A stretch of 22,453 nucleotides of DNA, taken from contig JBGSKV010000043.1 of the NCBI GenBank assembly GCA_041740975.1, positions 1-22,453 on the forward strand. Direction: 5' to 3'. Position numbers and translations under genes: made by a program. Below, piece after piece: positions 7,735 to 15,535 of this stretch; the first letter of the stretch is position 1, and each line of letters starts with the position of its first letter. Below the pieces are notes generated by a model. That model saw nothing but the letters and a program-made list of their open reading frames with translations. It ran no database searches and had not been told where the DNA came from. Source of the DNA: JBGSKV01 sp041740975. GTDB lineage: Bacteria; Bdellovibrionota_B; Oligoflexia; Oligoflexales; JALZUQ01.

Positions 7735-8953
7735 TCTCGTATTTCCAAAGTCGGATCAGGATGCTTTGATGCACCTGCGAAAGCCGTCCACTATTCGTCG
7801 CCGCTGTCATCATGTGCTGGAATGGGTCATTGGCGATCATTCTCAGTTTTTTCGGGTGCAGCTCGATAAACTCGGAAGTGTCGCCGATTACGTCAGCGAT
7901 GAAACTCGAATGAATTATCCGAGTTTAGACGTGCCGTTTCATGCTAGACGTCAGCATTTTTTTGCAGGTGCCCATGATCGACTTGCCGCGCTCAGAGCAA
8001 AAACCCCGGGCATGAGCGCCAAAGATTTTGCGCGTCAGGAAATGGAACTGACCATTGTCAGTGTACTTCTGGATGCAGGCGCTGGCACGTCGTGGAAATA
8101 TAAGGAAAAATCAACCGGCGAGACCTTCGGACGTTCCGAAGGTCTCGCCGTCGCCAGTTTCGATTTGTTTTGTGCGGGGCTACTTTCCAGTGACCCAAAT
8201 AAACCATCACAAGTCGACAAAAAGGGGTTGAAGGATTTTTCAGTCGGAACGTTCTCAAAGGCTTTTCAAGTTTCTGAATCTAATCCTATCGTCGCCGCAG
8301 AAAGCCGCGTCAAACTACTCAATAGTTTGGGCGACTGTATTCAGTTTTCGCAGGGTGATCGCCTCGGATATTTTTACGATCACATCATCAAAGATAAAAA
8401 GGAAATAAAAGCCTCGGATATTTTAGCGGCTGTACTCGAAACGTTCGGAGCCATTTGGCCCGGCCGAATCGAACTCGCCGAGCAGAACTTGGGAGACGTT
8501 TGGCACCACCCCGCCATTGGCGGCACGGGACCGAGCGCCAACTTGATCGGCTTTCACAAACTTTCGCAGTGGCTGAGTTACTCTTTGATTGAGCCCATCC
8601 AGGATAGTGACGTTAAAGTTCATGACATTGATGATCTTACGGGACTGCCCGAGTACCGTAACGGCGGGCTGATGTTGGATCTAGGACTGCTAGAACTAAA
8701 AGACCCCGACCTCGCCAACAAATCATGGCCGGCAGACTCTGAGCTGATCGTGGAGTGGAGAGCTTTGACACTTGCTCTCCTTGATCTTTTGCACGAACCG
8801 GTGTGCGATCGCCTGCGAGTTGACTCGGATAATTTTCCTTTAACCAAAGTTCTGCAAGGCGGCACGTGGAGCGCCGGTCGCAAAATTGCGGCGAAAAAAC
8901 GCGCTGATGCAAGCCCTCCCTTGAAAATCGCCAGCGATGGCACGGTGTTTTAA
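7727..8953 (+). CDS. urc4: URC4: DUF1688 uracil catabolism protein
   Basis: The 408-aa protein matches the DUF1688/URC4 family in length and features: an N-terminal PSTIRRRCHHVLEW region, the glycine-rich LLDAGAGTSWKY segment, RSEGLAVASFDLF, and GDCIQFSQGDRLGYFYDH. Yeast urc4 mutants are reported to accumulate ribosylurea, placing the protein in the step that releases urea; the catalytic mechanism is not established, so a function cannot be read from motifs. The gene overlaps the end of urc1 by 8 nt (ATG at 7727), indicating translational coupling and perhaps a stoichiometric complex. Confidence 0.9.
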   Translation: MNDLVFPKSDQDALMHLRKPSTIRRRCHHVLEWVIGDHSQFFRVQLDKLGSVADYVSDETRMNYPSLDVPFHARRQHFFAGAHDRLAALRAKTPGMSAKDFARQEMELTIVSVLLDAGAGTSWKYKEKSTGETFGRSEGLAVASFDLFCAGLLSSDPNKPSQVDKKGLKDFSVGTFSKAFQVSESNPIVAAESRVKLLNSLGDCIQFSQGDRLGYFYDHIIKDKKEIKASDILAAVLETFGAIWPGRIELAEQNLGDVWHHPAIGGTGPSANLIGFHKLSQWLSYSLIEPIQDSDVKVHDIDDLTGLPEYRNGGLMLDLGLLELKDPDLANKSWPADSELIVEWRALTLALLDLLHEPVCDRLRVDSDNFPLTKVLQGGTWSAGRKIAAKKRADASPPLKIASDGTVF

Positions 8954-8970
8954 TTTTTGGAGCATGAGCA

Positions 8971-9606
8971 ATGAATAAAGACAAACTTCACATCATTAGT
9001 CACCCATTGGTTCAGCATAAGCTAACGATTATGCGCGACCGTGAAACCAGCACGGCAAAATTTCGCGACCTCGCTCGCGAGGTGGGCATGTTACTTGGAT
9101 ATGAAGTGACGCGCGACATGGCGATTGAATATGTTGAAATTGAGACGCCACTTCAGAAAATGAATGCGCCGATGATCGCTGGGAAAAAATTGGTATTGGT
9201 TTCTATCTTGCGAGCAGGCAATGGGTTGCTCAATGGAATGTTGGAGATTCTGCCTTCCGCTCGCGTCGGGCACGTTGGTCTTTACCGAGAACCCACCACG
9301 AAAGTGGCTGTCGAATATTATTTCAAAATGCCAAGTGACTCGGAAGGTAGAGATTTTATCGTGGTGGACCCGATGCTTGCGACGGGGCACTCGGCGGTCG
9401 CCGCCGTTGGGCGACTAAAAATTCTCAAACCTCGCTCCGTACGATTCGTTTGCCTCATTGCGTCCCCACAAGGCATTGAAACTTTCCAAGAAGAACACCC
9501 TGATGTTTCCATATATACGGCCTCGGTGGACGAAGGGCTCAATGACCACGGATACATCATCCCAGGCATAGGTGACGCTGGGGACCGCTTGTACGGCACC
9601 AAGTAG
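8971..9606 (+). CDS. upp: Uracil phosphoribosyltransferase
   Basis: The enzyme makes UMP from uracil and PRPP in the cytosol. The product is 211 aa, the standard length. The PRPP-binding loop is VVDPMLATG (131-139), and the C-terminal uracil-binding motif GIGDAGDRLYGT is intact; SILRAGNGLLNGML is the flexible-loop region. GGAG upstream (8958-8961) supports the start. It lies 17 nt after urc4 as the last gene of the cluster. In the URC route UMP formation precedes ring opening, so here upp is probably a catabolic entry step as well as a salvage enzyme. Confidence 0.95.
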   Translation: MNKDKLHIISHPLVQHKLTIMRDRETSTAKFRDLAREVGMLLGYEVTRDMAIEYVEIETPLQKMNAPMIAGKKLVLVSILRAGNGLLNGMLEILPSARVGHVGLYREPTTKVAVEYYFKMPSDSEGRDFIVVDPMLATGHSAVAAVGRLKILKPRSVRFVCLIASPQGIETFQEEHPDVSIYTASVDEGLNDHGYIIPGIGDAGDRLYGTK

Positions 9607-9713
9607 ATCGCTCAAGCAAAATACGATAAACTTTATGTTCGTCAACCTAAGCGCTTTCAGCCGTTTCGGCGATAAAGAGGCGAAGGCTCTCATGGAAATG
9701 GTCGGAGGATGTT

Positions 9714-10721
9714 ATGCGTTTATTATTGGTCATTTTGAGTTTGGCTTCAGGGCAAGCTCTCGCCATTCCAACTTCAGAACCGATGGGTCCTCGCATAGAA
9801 TTCGAAAAGCATTCGAATGATTTTGGCGACGCTTTTCGCGGACAGACTTTGGCTCATGACTTCAAGTTTACGAACGCTGGCAAGTCCCCTCTGATGATTG
9901 TGGGAACTCACTCAGGATGTGGTTGCACGGCAGTCGAGATCGACCAAAATAAAAAATATAGTCCAGGCGAAACCGGCACGATTCGCGTGAAATTCGACAC
10001 GAGCGACTTCAGTGGCAAAATCACCAAAATTGTTACCGTCATGACAAACGAAAAAGTCACACCAATGCGTACTTTGTCGATTCGCGCAGATCTTCAAGAA
10101 GAGTTTATTGTTTCGCCGCCCCTGGCTGACTTCGGACCAATCAAACCAGAAGATGCTCCCAAAAAACAAATCAAAATGGTCGCCGCGGAAGGCAAAACTT
10201 TTCGCGTCCAAAAAGTCCGGTTCAATCAAACCAAGCTGGAAGTCACACACCAGGAAGTTGGCAACAATGTGGAAATGACGATTGGACTTTTGCCAGGGAT
10301 TGCTCCGGGTCCACTTAGTGAAACTATTTATGTTCGCAACAACAGCAAAAATCTAAAAGAAGTGACGATTTTTGTTACTGGTACAGTTTTGGGCAATATT
10401 CAACCCTCGACGAATCGCCTTAGCTTTGGCTCGATTGATAAGCAGAGTCCAGCCCGAGTGGCACTAGACTTAAAATCGAAGAAAGAATTTAAAATTCTGG
10501 GCGTCGAAACTACTTTATTTTTGAATGGCAGCGCCCTTCCGAAAGTTGCTGATTTTGTTAGCCTTGATTTCTCAGAGAAAACGGCTGTAGACCAAAAAAT
10601 ATACGTTGGCCTAAAAAATAGCAGCGACCAAGCCGGAGTCGTGCACGGTGAGATGAAGCTCAAAACCGACGACCCCAATCAAAAAGAAATTAGCGTCGAA
10701 ATTCGTGGATTTTTCGAGTAA
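9714..10721 (+). CDS. Secreted DUF1573 protein
   Basis: The product is 335 aa. It has a signal peptide (about 1-17), then a DUF1573 domain: DFGDAFRGQTLAHDFKFTN, followed by SGCGCTAVE with Cys69 and Cys71, and a beta-rich segment ending FDTSDFSGKITKIVTV. DUF1573 resembles Ig-like ASH/MSP domains found in exported proteins of Bacteroidetes and relatives. The rest (about 115-335) looks like two more beta-sandwich repeats without the cysteine pair. GGAGG at 9705-9709 fixes the start. It probably acts in the periplasm as a binding or scaffold module. No enzymatic residues are evident. It shares strand with upp across a 107-nt gap. Confidence 0.8.
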   Translation: MRLLLVILSLASGQALAIPTSEPMGPRIEFEKHSNDFGDAFRGQTLAHDFKFTNAGKSPLMIVGTHSGCGCTAVEIDQNKKYSPGETGTIRVKFDTSDFSGKITKIVTVMTNEKVTPMRTLSIRADLQEEFIVSPPLADFGPIKPEDAPKKQIKMVAAEGKTFRVQKVRFNQTKLEVTHQEVGNNVEMTIGLLPGIAPGPLSETIYVRNNSKNLKEVTIFVTGTVLGNIQPSTNRLSFGSIDKQSPARVALDLKSKKEFKILGVETTLFLNGSALPKVADFVSLDFSEKTAVDQKIYVGLKNSSDQAGVVHGEMKLKTDDPNQKEISVEIRGFFE

Positions 10722-10730
10722 GCTACCCCC

Positions 10731-10868
10731 ATGACGACGACGACTTACATTACTCTCTATATTGTTTTATCAGCGGTGTTCGTGGGCGCATCGGTTTATT
10801 ATTTTATGCTGCCAAGAATTTCCAACAATACCCAAGATAAGAATCAAGCCGGGCCGAACGAGATTTGA
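10731..10868 (+). CDS. Small single-span membrane protein (45 aa)
   Basis: The ATG lies 10 nt after the DUF1573 stop codon and opens a 45-codon frame: a short Thr-rich N-terminus (MTTTTYIT), one hydrophobic helix of about 20 residues (LYIVLSAVFVGASVYYF), then a polar tail (RISNNTQDKNQ). The pattern of one membrane span plus hydrophilic tail is unlikely to arise by chance. The weak point is the lack of a Shine-Dalgarno sequence, which suggests translation by coupling to the upstream gene. It could be a regulator or anchor of the secreted neighbour. Confidence 0.5.
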   Translation: MTTTTYITLYIVLSAVFVGASVYYFMLPRISNNTQDKNQAGPNEI

Positions 10869-10963
10869 ACACAGAGAATTAGTATTTCTAATGCTCCTGC
10901 ATCAATTCAAATAATTTGGCATTTCGCGGCTAAACCCCTAAATCACATGAGTTGTAAAAAGAG

Positions 10964-10983
10964 GTCAGAAACAGATTTCTGAC
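10964..10983 (+). promoter_or_regulatory. Perfect small hairpin in the leader of the 158-aa secreted protein gene
   Basis: GTCAGAAA pairs with TTTCTGAC over 8 bp with a CAGA loop, ending 5 nt before the AGGGGG ribosome binding site (10988-10993). As an inverted repeat it could also be an operator. It has no T tract, so it is not a terminator of the preceding genes. Confidence 0.4.
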
Positions 10984-10997
10984 GCCCAGGGGGATCC

Positions 10998-11474
10998 ATG
11001 TATTTTGTTATCAAATTGGCAGTGGCAGCAGTCGTCATATTCCATGGACTCGTCCCACAAATCGCCTTGGCCCAAGATGCTTCATCGCTTCCGGCTCTTA
11101 GCACTTACTTCCAACAAAACGACCTTCAGTATATTAAGACTCCCAGCCAATCGAAAGACTGCGCTGAGGTAGCTTCGGTCAGCCTCGACGAATCGGATCC
11201 CCAGAATCCCGCTCTCACTATTGACCGCATGCCGATCGAAGATAGCGACTGCATTCCTAAACAACCTCAAACTCGCCGGTATAAGCCGTACAAACGGTTC
11301 AGTGCCTGTGGAAAAGTTGTGTATACCGACCGCGCCAACCAAAGTCTTCAAATTGCCCAATTAATCATCATCGACAATAGAACGGGAACCTGCGACGACG
11401 AACATCTTGAAAAAGCTGAAGTAGTGATCCGCGAAGCGACTGCTTCTGGGGCTGATTTCTTTAAGATTCGCTAA
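10998..11474 (+). CDS. Secreted protein of unknown function
   Basis: The 158-aa product has a clear signal peptide (about 1-25, cleavage near ALAQD). The mature part has five cysteines, an acidic first half, a basic patch (QTRRYKPYKRF) and a C-terminal half with a mixed alpha/beta look (SLQIAQLIIIDNR, then EKAEVVIREAT). I recognise no family. The start has a strong ribosome binding site (AGGGGG, 4 nt spacing). It lies on the same strand as the POT transporter but is separated from it by the folded leader. Confidence 0.7.
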   Translation: MYFVIKLAVAAVVIFHGLVPQIALAQDASSLPALSTYFQQNDLQYIKTPSQSKDCAEVASVSLDESDPQNPALTIDRMPIEDSDCIPKQPQTRRYKPYKRFSACGKVVYTDRANQSLQIAQLIIIDNRTGTCDDEHLEKAEVVIREATASGADFFKIR

Positions 11475-11510
11475 GTCTCAAAAATCCCATTGCGAGAGCC
11501 TTATGCGGGG

Positions 11511-11604
11511 CTCAAGTGAATTGACTTTGTACACCCACCATGAGAGCTTCGGTGGTTCCTTTTTCAATTGAAAAAGACAGAGTCAAAGACCAATTCACTT
11601 GAGG
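11511..11604 (+). promoter_or_regulatory. Folded 5' leader of the POT transporter, masks the ribosome binding site
   Basis: An outer stem pairs CTCAAGTGAATTG (11511-11523) with CAATTCACTTGAG (11591-11603), 13 perfect bp, and continues after a 1x2 internal loop with CTTTG (11525-11529) and CAAAG (11584-11588). Two hairpins lie inside: CCACC/GGTGG (11535-11539, 11551-11555) and CTTTTT/AAAAAG (11559-11576). The result is a three-way junction. GAGG (11601-11604), the only Shine-Dalgarno for the ATG at 11615, is part of the outer stem, so folding should block translation. It could be a riboswitch, a thermosensor or a protein-bound leader; no known class is recognised. Confidence 0.55.
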
Positions 11605-11614
11605 ACTTTTTCGC

Positions 11615-13300
11615 ATGGCAACGCGCTATCAAACCGCCCCCGACCCGAATCAAACCGGATGGCCAAAAGGGGTTAAGTACATTATTGGCAACGAAGGTTG
11701 CGAACGTTTCAGCTTTTACGGGATGAAGTCCATCCTTCAGGTGCATCTCACGGCGATTTTCGCTTTGACGATGACGGAAACCGTTGCCGCGGAAGAGCAT
11801 GCACAACATATGGTGCATTTGTTTGTGGCGGGCGTTTACGCTTTTCCAATGATCGGCGCGATTATCGCGGACCGTCTCTTGGGGAAGTACTATACAATCA
11901 TGACGCTTTCCCTCGTCTATTGCTTGGGACATCTCGTCTTATCTTTAGGGGAAAGTACTTTAACAGGGATGATGTGGGGCCTCGGTCTCATCGCGATCGG
12001 CTCAGGCGGCATTAAGCCATGTGTATCGGCACATGTCGGTGATCAGTTCGGCAAAGGCAACTGGAACCTCATCGATAAAGTCTTTCAAATGTTTTACTTT
12101 ATCATTAACTTCGGTTCCTTATTTTCGACGCTACTTATTCCCTTCATTTATGAATGGGAAAAAAATAATCTGAACTGGTCCATTAATATTGGCGGACATA
12201 GCTACAAGACCAGCCTCGCCTTTGCGATACCGGGTATTTTGATGTTTATTGCCACCATCGCATTTTGGATGGGACGAAAAGTTTTCGTGCACGTGCCACC
12301 GAAACCGGGTGGAAAACTTGGTCTGATGGATACGGTCAGTTCTTCTTTACTTTTCATGGGCTTTCTTGGATTGCCGATGTTCTTTAGGGACTCGCTAAGT
12401 ACGAGCGCATTTTGGGGACTCGCAATTGCCTCTGTTGTAGTTGGCTTGAGTGTGTTTTTATACCGCCAAAAACTCAGTCAAGACGAAGGCTTCTTGGCAG
12501 TTATGATTTACTCACTTCAATCCGCATTGAGTGGCGCCAATCGCAAAGCCAAAACAAGTGTCGATCAATTGGCTCCGGCGGATTCTATTAAACGCCATTG
12601 GCTCTTTTCGGCCGCTGCCAATAAATTCGGTGAACCCATTGCAGAAGGCCCACGAGCGGTGCTTCGCATCATTTCGGTTTTTTTCTTAGTCAGTATTTTT
12701 TGGGCCCTCTTCGATCAGCATGCTTCCAGTTGGGTTCGTCAAGCTCAGCGCATGGATATGGCGGTCAACTTCTTAGGTTTGAGTTTCAACATGCTGCCTA
12801 GCCAGATTTCTGCAATGAATCCTTTAATGGTCATGGCATTGATTCCTCTAAACCTGACTGTCATTTACCCTCTTTTAGGACGTTTCTTTAACTTAACGCC
12901 GCTTCGAAAAATGGCCTTAGGTATGTTTTTGGCAAGTCTCGCGTTTGTTTCTGTTGCGTTGCTTCAAGGGATCATAGATGCCGGTGAAGCCGAAGGAACG
13001 AAGATCAATGGCCTATGGCAGTTCATTCCTTATCTCCTCATGACTCAAGCGGAAGTTATGGTTTCGATTACGGGTTTGACGTTTGCCTACACGCAAGCTC
13101 CAAAAGCCATGAAATCCACTATTATGGGATTCTGGTTGCTTACAGTTTCTTTCGGAAATATTTTGGTTTCTATCGTGACGATGATGCCCGACATGTCTTT
13201 GGCAAGATTCTTCTGGACGTTCGCATTGTTAATGGCTGGTGCCGCTGCACTCTTCAGTGTTCTGGCCAGCGTTTACAAATACAAGGACTACACTCAGTAA
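11615..13300 (+). CDS. POT/PTR family proton-coupled di/tripeptide transporter
   Basis: The 561-aa inner-membrane protein of the POT (SLC15) branch of the major facilitator superfamily imports small peptides with protons. Diagnostic motifs are present: EGCERFSFYG (27-36, the ExxER motif of helix 1), GSGGIKPCVSAHVGDQF, the PTR2 motif FYFIINFGS near residue 160, and FWALFDQHASSWV, which is very close to animal PepT1/2. A charged loop of about 60 residues (QSALSGANRKAKTSVDQLAP region) links the two halves, which partly explains the length. Translation is probably regulated by the leader. The stop codon (13298-13300) is the first complete codon of palindrome copy B. Confidence 0.92.
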   Translation: MATRYQTAPDPNQTGWPKGVKYIIGNEGCERFSFYGMKSILQVHLTAIFALTMTETVAAEEHAQHMVHLFVAGVYAFPMIGAIIADRLLGKYYTIMTLSLVYCLGHLVLSLGESTLTGMMWGLGLIAIGSGGIKPCVSAHVGDQFGKGNWNLIDKVFQMFYFIINFGSLFSTLLIPFIYEWEKNNLNWSINIGGHSYKTSLAFAIPGILMFIATIAFWMGRKVFVHVPPKPGGKLGLMDTVSSSLLFMGFLGLPMFFRDSLSTSAFWGLAIASVVVGLSVFLYRQKLSQDEGFLAVMIYSLQSALSGANRKAKTSVDQLAPADSIKRHWLFSAAANKFGEPIAEGPRAVLRIISVFFLVSIFWALFDQHASSWVRQAQRMDMAVNFLGLSFNMLPSQISAMNPLMVMALIPLNLTVIYPLLGRFFNLTPLRKMALGMFLASLAFVSVALLQGIIDAGEAEGTKINGLWQFIPYLLMTQAEVMVSITGLTFAYTQAPKAMKSTIMGFWLLTVSFGNILVSIVTMMPDMSLARFFWTFALLMAGAAALFSVLASVYKYKDYTQ

Positions 13301-13413
13301 TCCGGTAATTTAGGGACACATAACTAATTTGTATAAATAAAAAGCCCGAAGTTTTAAGCTTCGGGCTTTTTATTTATACAAATTAGTTATGTGTCCCTAA
13401 ATTACCGGATTAC
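13297..13413. repeat. Long perfect palindrome, copy B (dispersed element with terminator core)
   Basis: Positions 13297-13351 pair perfectly with 13359-13413 (55 bp, 7-nt loop). The inner 40 nt of each arm (13312-13351, 13359-13398) equal those of copy A. The outer 15 nt are palindromic too but unrelated to copy A's outer part. The stop codons of both converging genes (TAA 13298-13300; TTA 13410-13412) are exact mirror positions, so both genes have the identical 3' sequence from the last base of the final sense codon onward. Confidence 0.92.
13339..13371. terminator. Bidirectional intrinsic terminator inside palindrome B
   Basis: It has the same AAAAA-GCCCGAAG / CTTCGGGC-TTTTT design as in copy A, with a 7-nt loop (TTTTAAG) that differs from copy A. 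It serves the POT gene and the convergent outer-membrane-type gene. Confidence 0.85.
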
Positions 13414-14073
13414 ATGGCCATATCGACCATAATGCTAAATCGGCTTTCATTACCGAGGCCAACTTCTGGGCGAATATTAATGCGATCGAAGCTGAAGTTT
13501 GCACCTAGAAAAATTCCGAAGGTATCGTCACGCTCGATATCGGCTGTAGCTGGACCAAAGTCAACTTCGCCGTCACTGAACGGAACTAATAGAACTCCGC
13601 CATAGGCACCAACGCGTGGCGTGAAGTCTTTTGAAATGACGCCACCGAATTTAAACTCAAACAATGTACCTTCGACTCCACCGCCGAATTCATCAGCCGC
13701 ATAAGATAGTTCTGAAAATGCATTCACATGAAAGTGCTGGTTTTCAAAAGCTTTATATTTAGCGCCCCCACCAACAACAAATCCCGTATCGTCACCAGAG
13801 AATGGTTCTAGTTCAGAAGCAAAACTGAATCCACCGTACCCATATAAGTTCAAAATTATGCTCCAATCCATAAGAAACACCCGCGCCGAGGATCTTCTTT
13901 TCTACTTCGCGACTAGGTCCATTGTCACCTTCAATATCGAACTCATGCGCCGAAAATCCCGCTGAAAACTGCATCGCTCCCGGATCCGCAATATGCGAAA
14001 GATTCATAATTCCTTGCGCCTGTACTCCAGTCGCACTCAACATCAACGCCACAACGGCTACTTTCAACTTCAT
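13410..14073 (-). pseudogene. Frameshifted outer-membrane beta-barrel-like protein
   Basis: The start at 14073 (AGGGAGAG upstream, signal peptide ending VQAQ) gives 76 sensible residues, then the frame fails. The remaining 144 residues continue in another frame down to 13410. The junction is at about 13841-13850, where one extra base in CTTATATGG breaks EHNFEL from YGYGGFSF. Joined, it would be about 220 aa with alternating aromatic/polar strands and Gly/Asp turns (GYGGFSFASELEPF, GAYGGVLLVPF, GIFLGANFSF), as in small outer-membrane barrels. It is either a recent inactivating mutation or a sequencing error; the sequence is otherwise uneroded. It lies 54 nt downstream of ddl. Confidence 0.75.
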
Positions 14074-14127
14074 CTCAACTCTCCCTTTTCAAAAACCATA
14101 AAATTAATAACTAACTAAAAAATATTC

Positions 14128-15228
14128 TCAATCTACATATTGTCTTGCTAACTTTGCTTTCGTTGCCTTTCGTTCCTGCGCCCAAGCGACCAATTCATTG
14201 AGTGCATCCTTGACGCTCACGCCGTCGTGCTTCCAAAGCGTCGGTACTCCCGACACTTCTGTAAAACCCGGAATTGTGTTCACCTCATTTAGAAAAAACT
14301 TATCAGTCTTTCGACAGAGAAACCAATCGATCCGAGACATTCCGTGTAATTGAAGAGCACGATAGACTATCTTTGTGAGTTCTACACCTTCCGCTTTTTT
14401 TTCCGCCGTAAGGGGTGCGGGGACAAGAAACTCCTGAGTAGAATTACTCAAATACTTCTCTTTGTAATTAAAAAACTCATCGCCAAAAGTGACTTCGCCA
14501 GGAGTCGAGACGATGGGTTCATAGTTACCACGAACCGCAAATTCAATTTCACGAGCATCCATACCTTTTTCAATCAAAATCTTGTCATCATACCGAAACG
14601 CATCCTCACACGCCGACGCCAAGTCCGACATGCTTTTCACCTTATGAACACCCACGGCACTGCCCGCATTCGTAGGCTTTACAAACAAGGGAAGACCCAA
14701 TTTTTTCTCGGCGTCTGCCATGATCGCTTTCTGATTTTTGTTCCATTCAAAATCTCGCACACACATAAAAGGCACGACCGCTATACCGGCTGCGCTTACC
14801 AAGTTCTTAGTCACTTCTTTATCCATACAAATTGCCGATGCCAAAGTGCTAGGCCCAACATAAGCCACTTCAGCCAGCTCCAAAAATCCTTGCATGGTTC
14901 CATCTTCACCAAAACTTCCGTGCAGCGAGGGAATGACAACAAGACTATCCAAACTGACTTCATAACCTCCACGTTGCAATTCGCTTAAGAGTGCATTGAT
15001 GGATGCGTCAATGGGTGTATGTTTGTGGATGGGAAGTGCCGGATTCTTATTAGTCTGCAATTCTTTTTCGTCTTGCAAGTACCACTGGCCACTGTAGTCA
15101 ATGCCTAAAGCCGCCACCTGAAACTTTTGTCGGTCGAGATTTTTGAAAAAATTCAACGCACTCTTACAGGCGATCTCATGTTCCGTTGAACGCCCACCAT
15201 AAAAAATAATGACACAGGTCTTAGACAT
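14128..15228 (-). CDS. ddl: D-alanine--D-alanine ligase
   Basis: This ATP-grasp enzyme makes D-Ala-D-Ala for peptidoglycan. The product is 366 aa, the length of the DdlA type. Motifs: YGGRSTEHEIACKSA (10-24, with the conserved EHE), HGSFGEDGTMQG, VGPSTLASAICMDKEVTK, FVKPTNAGSAVGV (ATP-grasp lysine and glycine loop) and LNEVNTIPGFT with the Mg-binding Glu and Asn. AAAGGA precedes the ATG. It stands alone rather than in a dcw/mur cluster, downstream of tRNA-Leu. Confidence 0.95.
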   Translation of the reverse strand: MSKTCVIIFYGGRSTEHEIACKSALNFFKNLDRQKFQVAALGIDYSGQWYLQDEKELQTNKNPALPIHKHTPIDASINALLSELQRGGYEVSLDSLVVIPSLHGSFGEDGTMQGFLELAEVAYVGPSTLASAICMDKEVTKNLVSAAGIAVVPFMCVRDFEWNKNQKAIMADAEKKLGLPLFVKPTNAGSAVGVHKVKSMSDLASACEDAFRYDDKILIEKGMDAREIEFAVRGNYEPIVSTPGEVTFGDEFFNYKEKYLSNSTQEFLVPAPLTAEKKAEGVELTKIVYRALQLHGMSRIDWFLCRKTDKFFLNEVNTIPGFTEVSGVPTLWKHDGVSVKDALNELVAWAQERKATKAKLARQYVD

Positions 15229-15269
15229 TTCTTTTCCTTTAAAAGGGGAAAAACCAAACTATACCTGCG

Positions 15270-15298
15270 ATTATATCGCAAAAAAAGCCGGGCTCGAA
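15270..15298 (-). promoter_or_regulatory. Candidate ddl promoter
   Basis: On the minus strand a perfect TATAAT (15270-15275) sits 17 nt from TTCGAG (15293-15298). The -10 lies within a small inverted repeat (GCGAT..ATCGC, 15268-15280), which might be an operator. A run of seven T directly upstream on the minus strand may also help end the tRNA transcript. The predicted leader would be about 35 nt. Confidence 0.45.
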
Positions 15299-15345
15299 TG
15301 AATGAGGTCGTGATCATGTCAGAATATAACTGGGGAGTTCTTAAG

Positions 15346-15433
15346 TGGTGCTCCGAGCCAGACTTGAACTGGCACAGGCGTTACCGCCCGCAGGATTTTA
15401 AGTCCTGTGTGTCTACCATTTCACCACCGGAGC
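15346..15433 (-). tRNA. tRNA-Leu (UAA)
   Basis: This is an 88-nt gene with encoded CCA. The acceptor GCTCCGG pairs with TCGGAGC (one G-U), with discriminator A. The D arm is GTGAAATGGTAGACAC. The anticodon stem CAGGA/TCCTG holds the loop CTTAAAA, anticodon UAA. A long class II variable arm (CGGGCGGTAACGCCTG) and the T arm GTTCAAGTC follow. All match bacterial tRNA-Leu. Confidence 0.97.
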
Positions 15434-15535
15434 ACACATCATAAGGCCGAGAAAGTAACATAAGCGGTTTGGAACTGAGAAGGTTTTTATTTGCGAAGTT
15501 GTCACGAAAGTAAAATCTATGTTAGTCAACTGACC

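Noticed and set aside
9634..9820. Open frame with ATG at 9634 overlapping the DUF1573 start.
   Set aside because: It runs out of frame through the signal peptide of a well-supported gene and has no recognisable features.
11559..11576. CTTTTTCAATTGAAAAAG as an intrinsic terminator before the POT gene.
   Set aside because: The stem is almost all A-T and is not followed by a T tract; it is better explained as one arm of the folded leader.
13813..13880. Programmed frameshifting in the outer-membrane-type gene.
   Set aside because: No slippery heptamer, no downstream pseudoknot and no upstream Shine-Dalgarno-like stimulator are visible at the junction.
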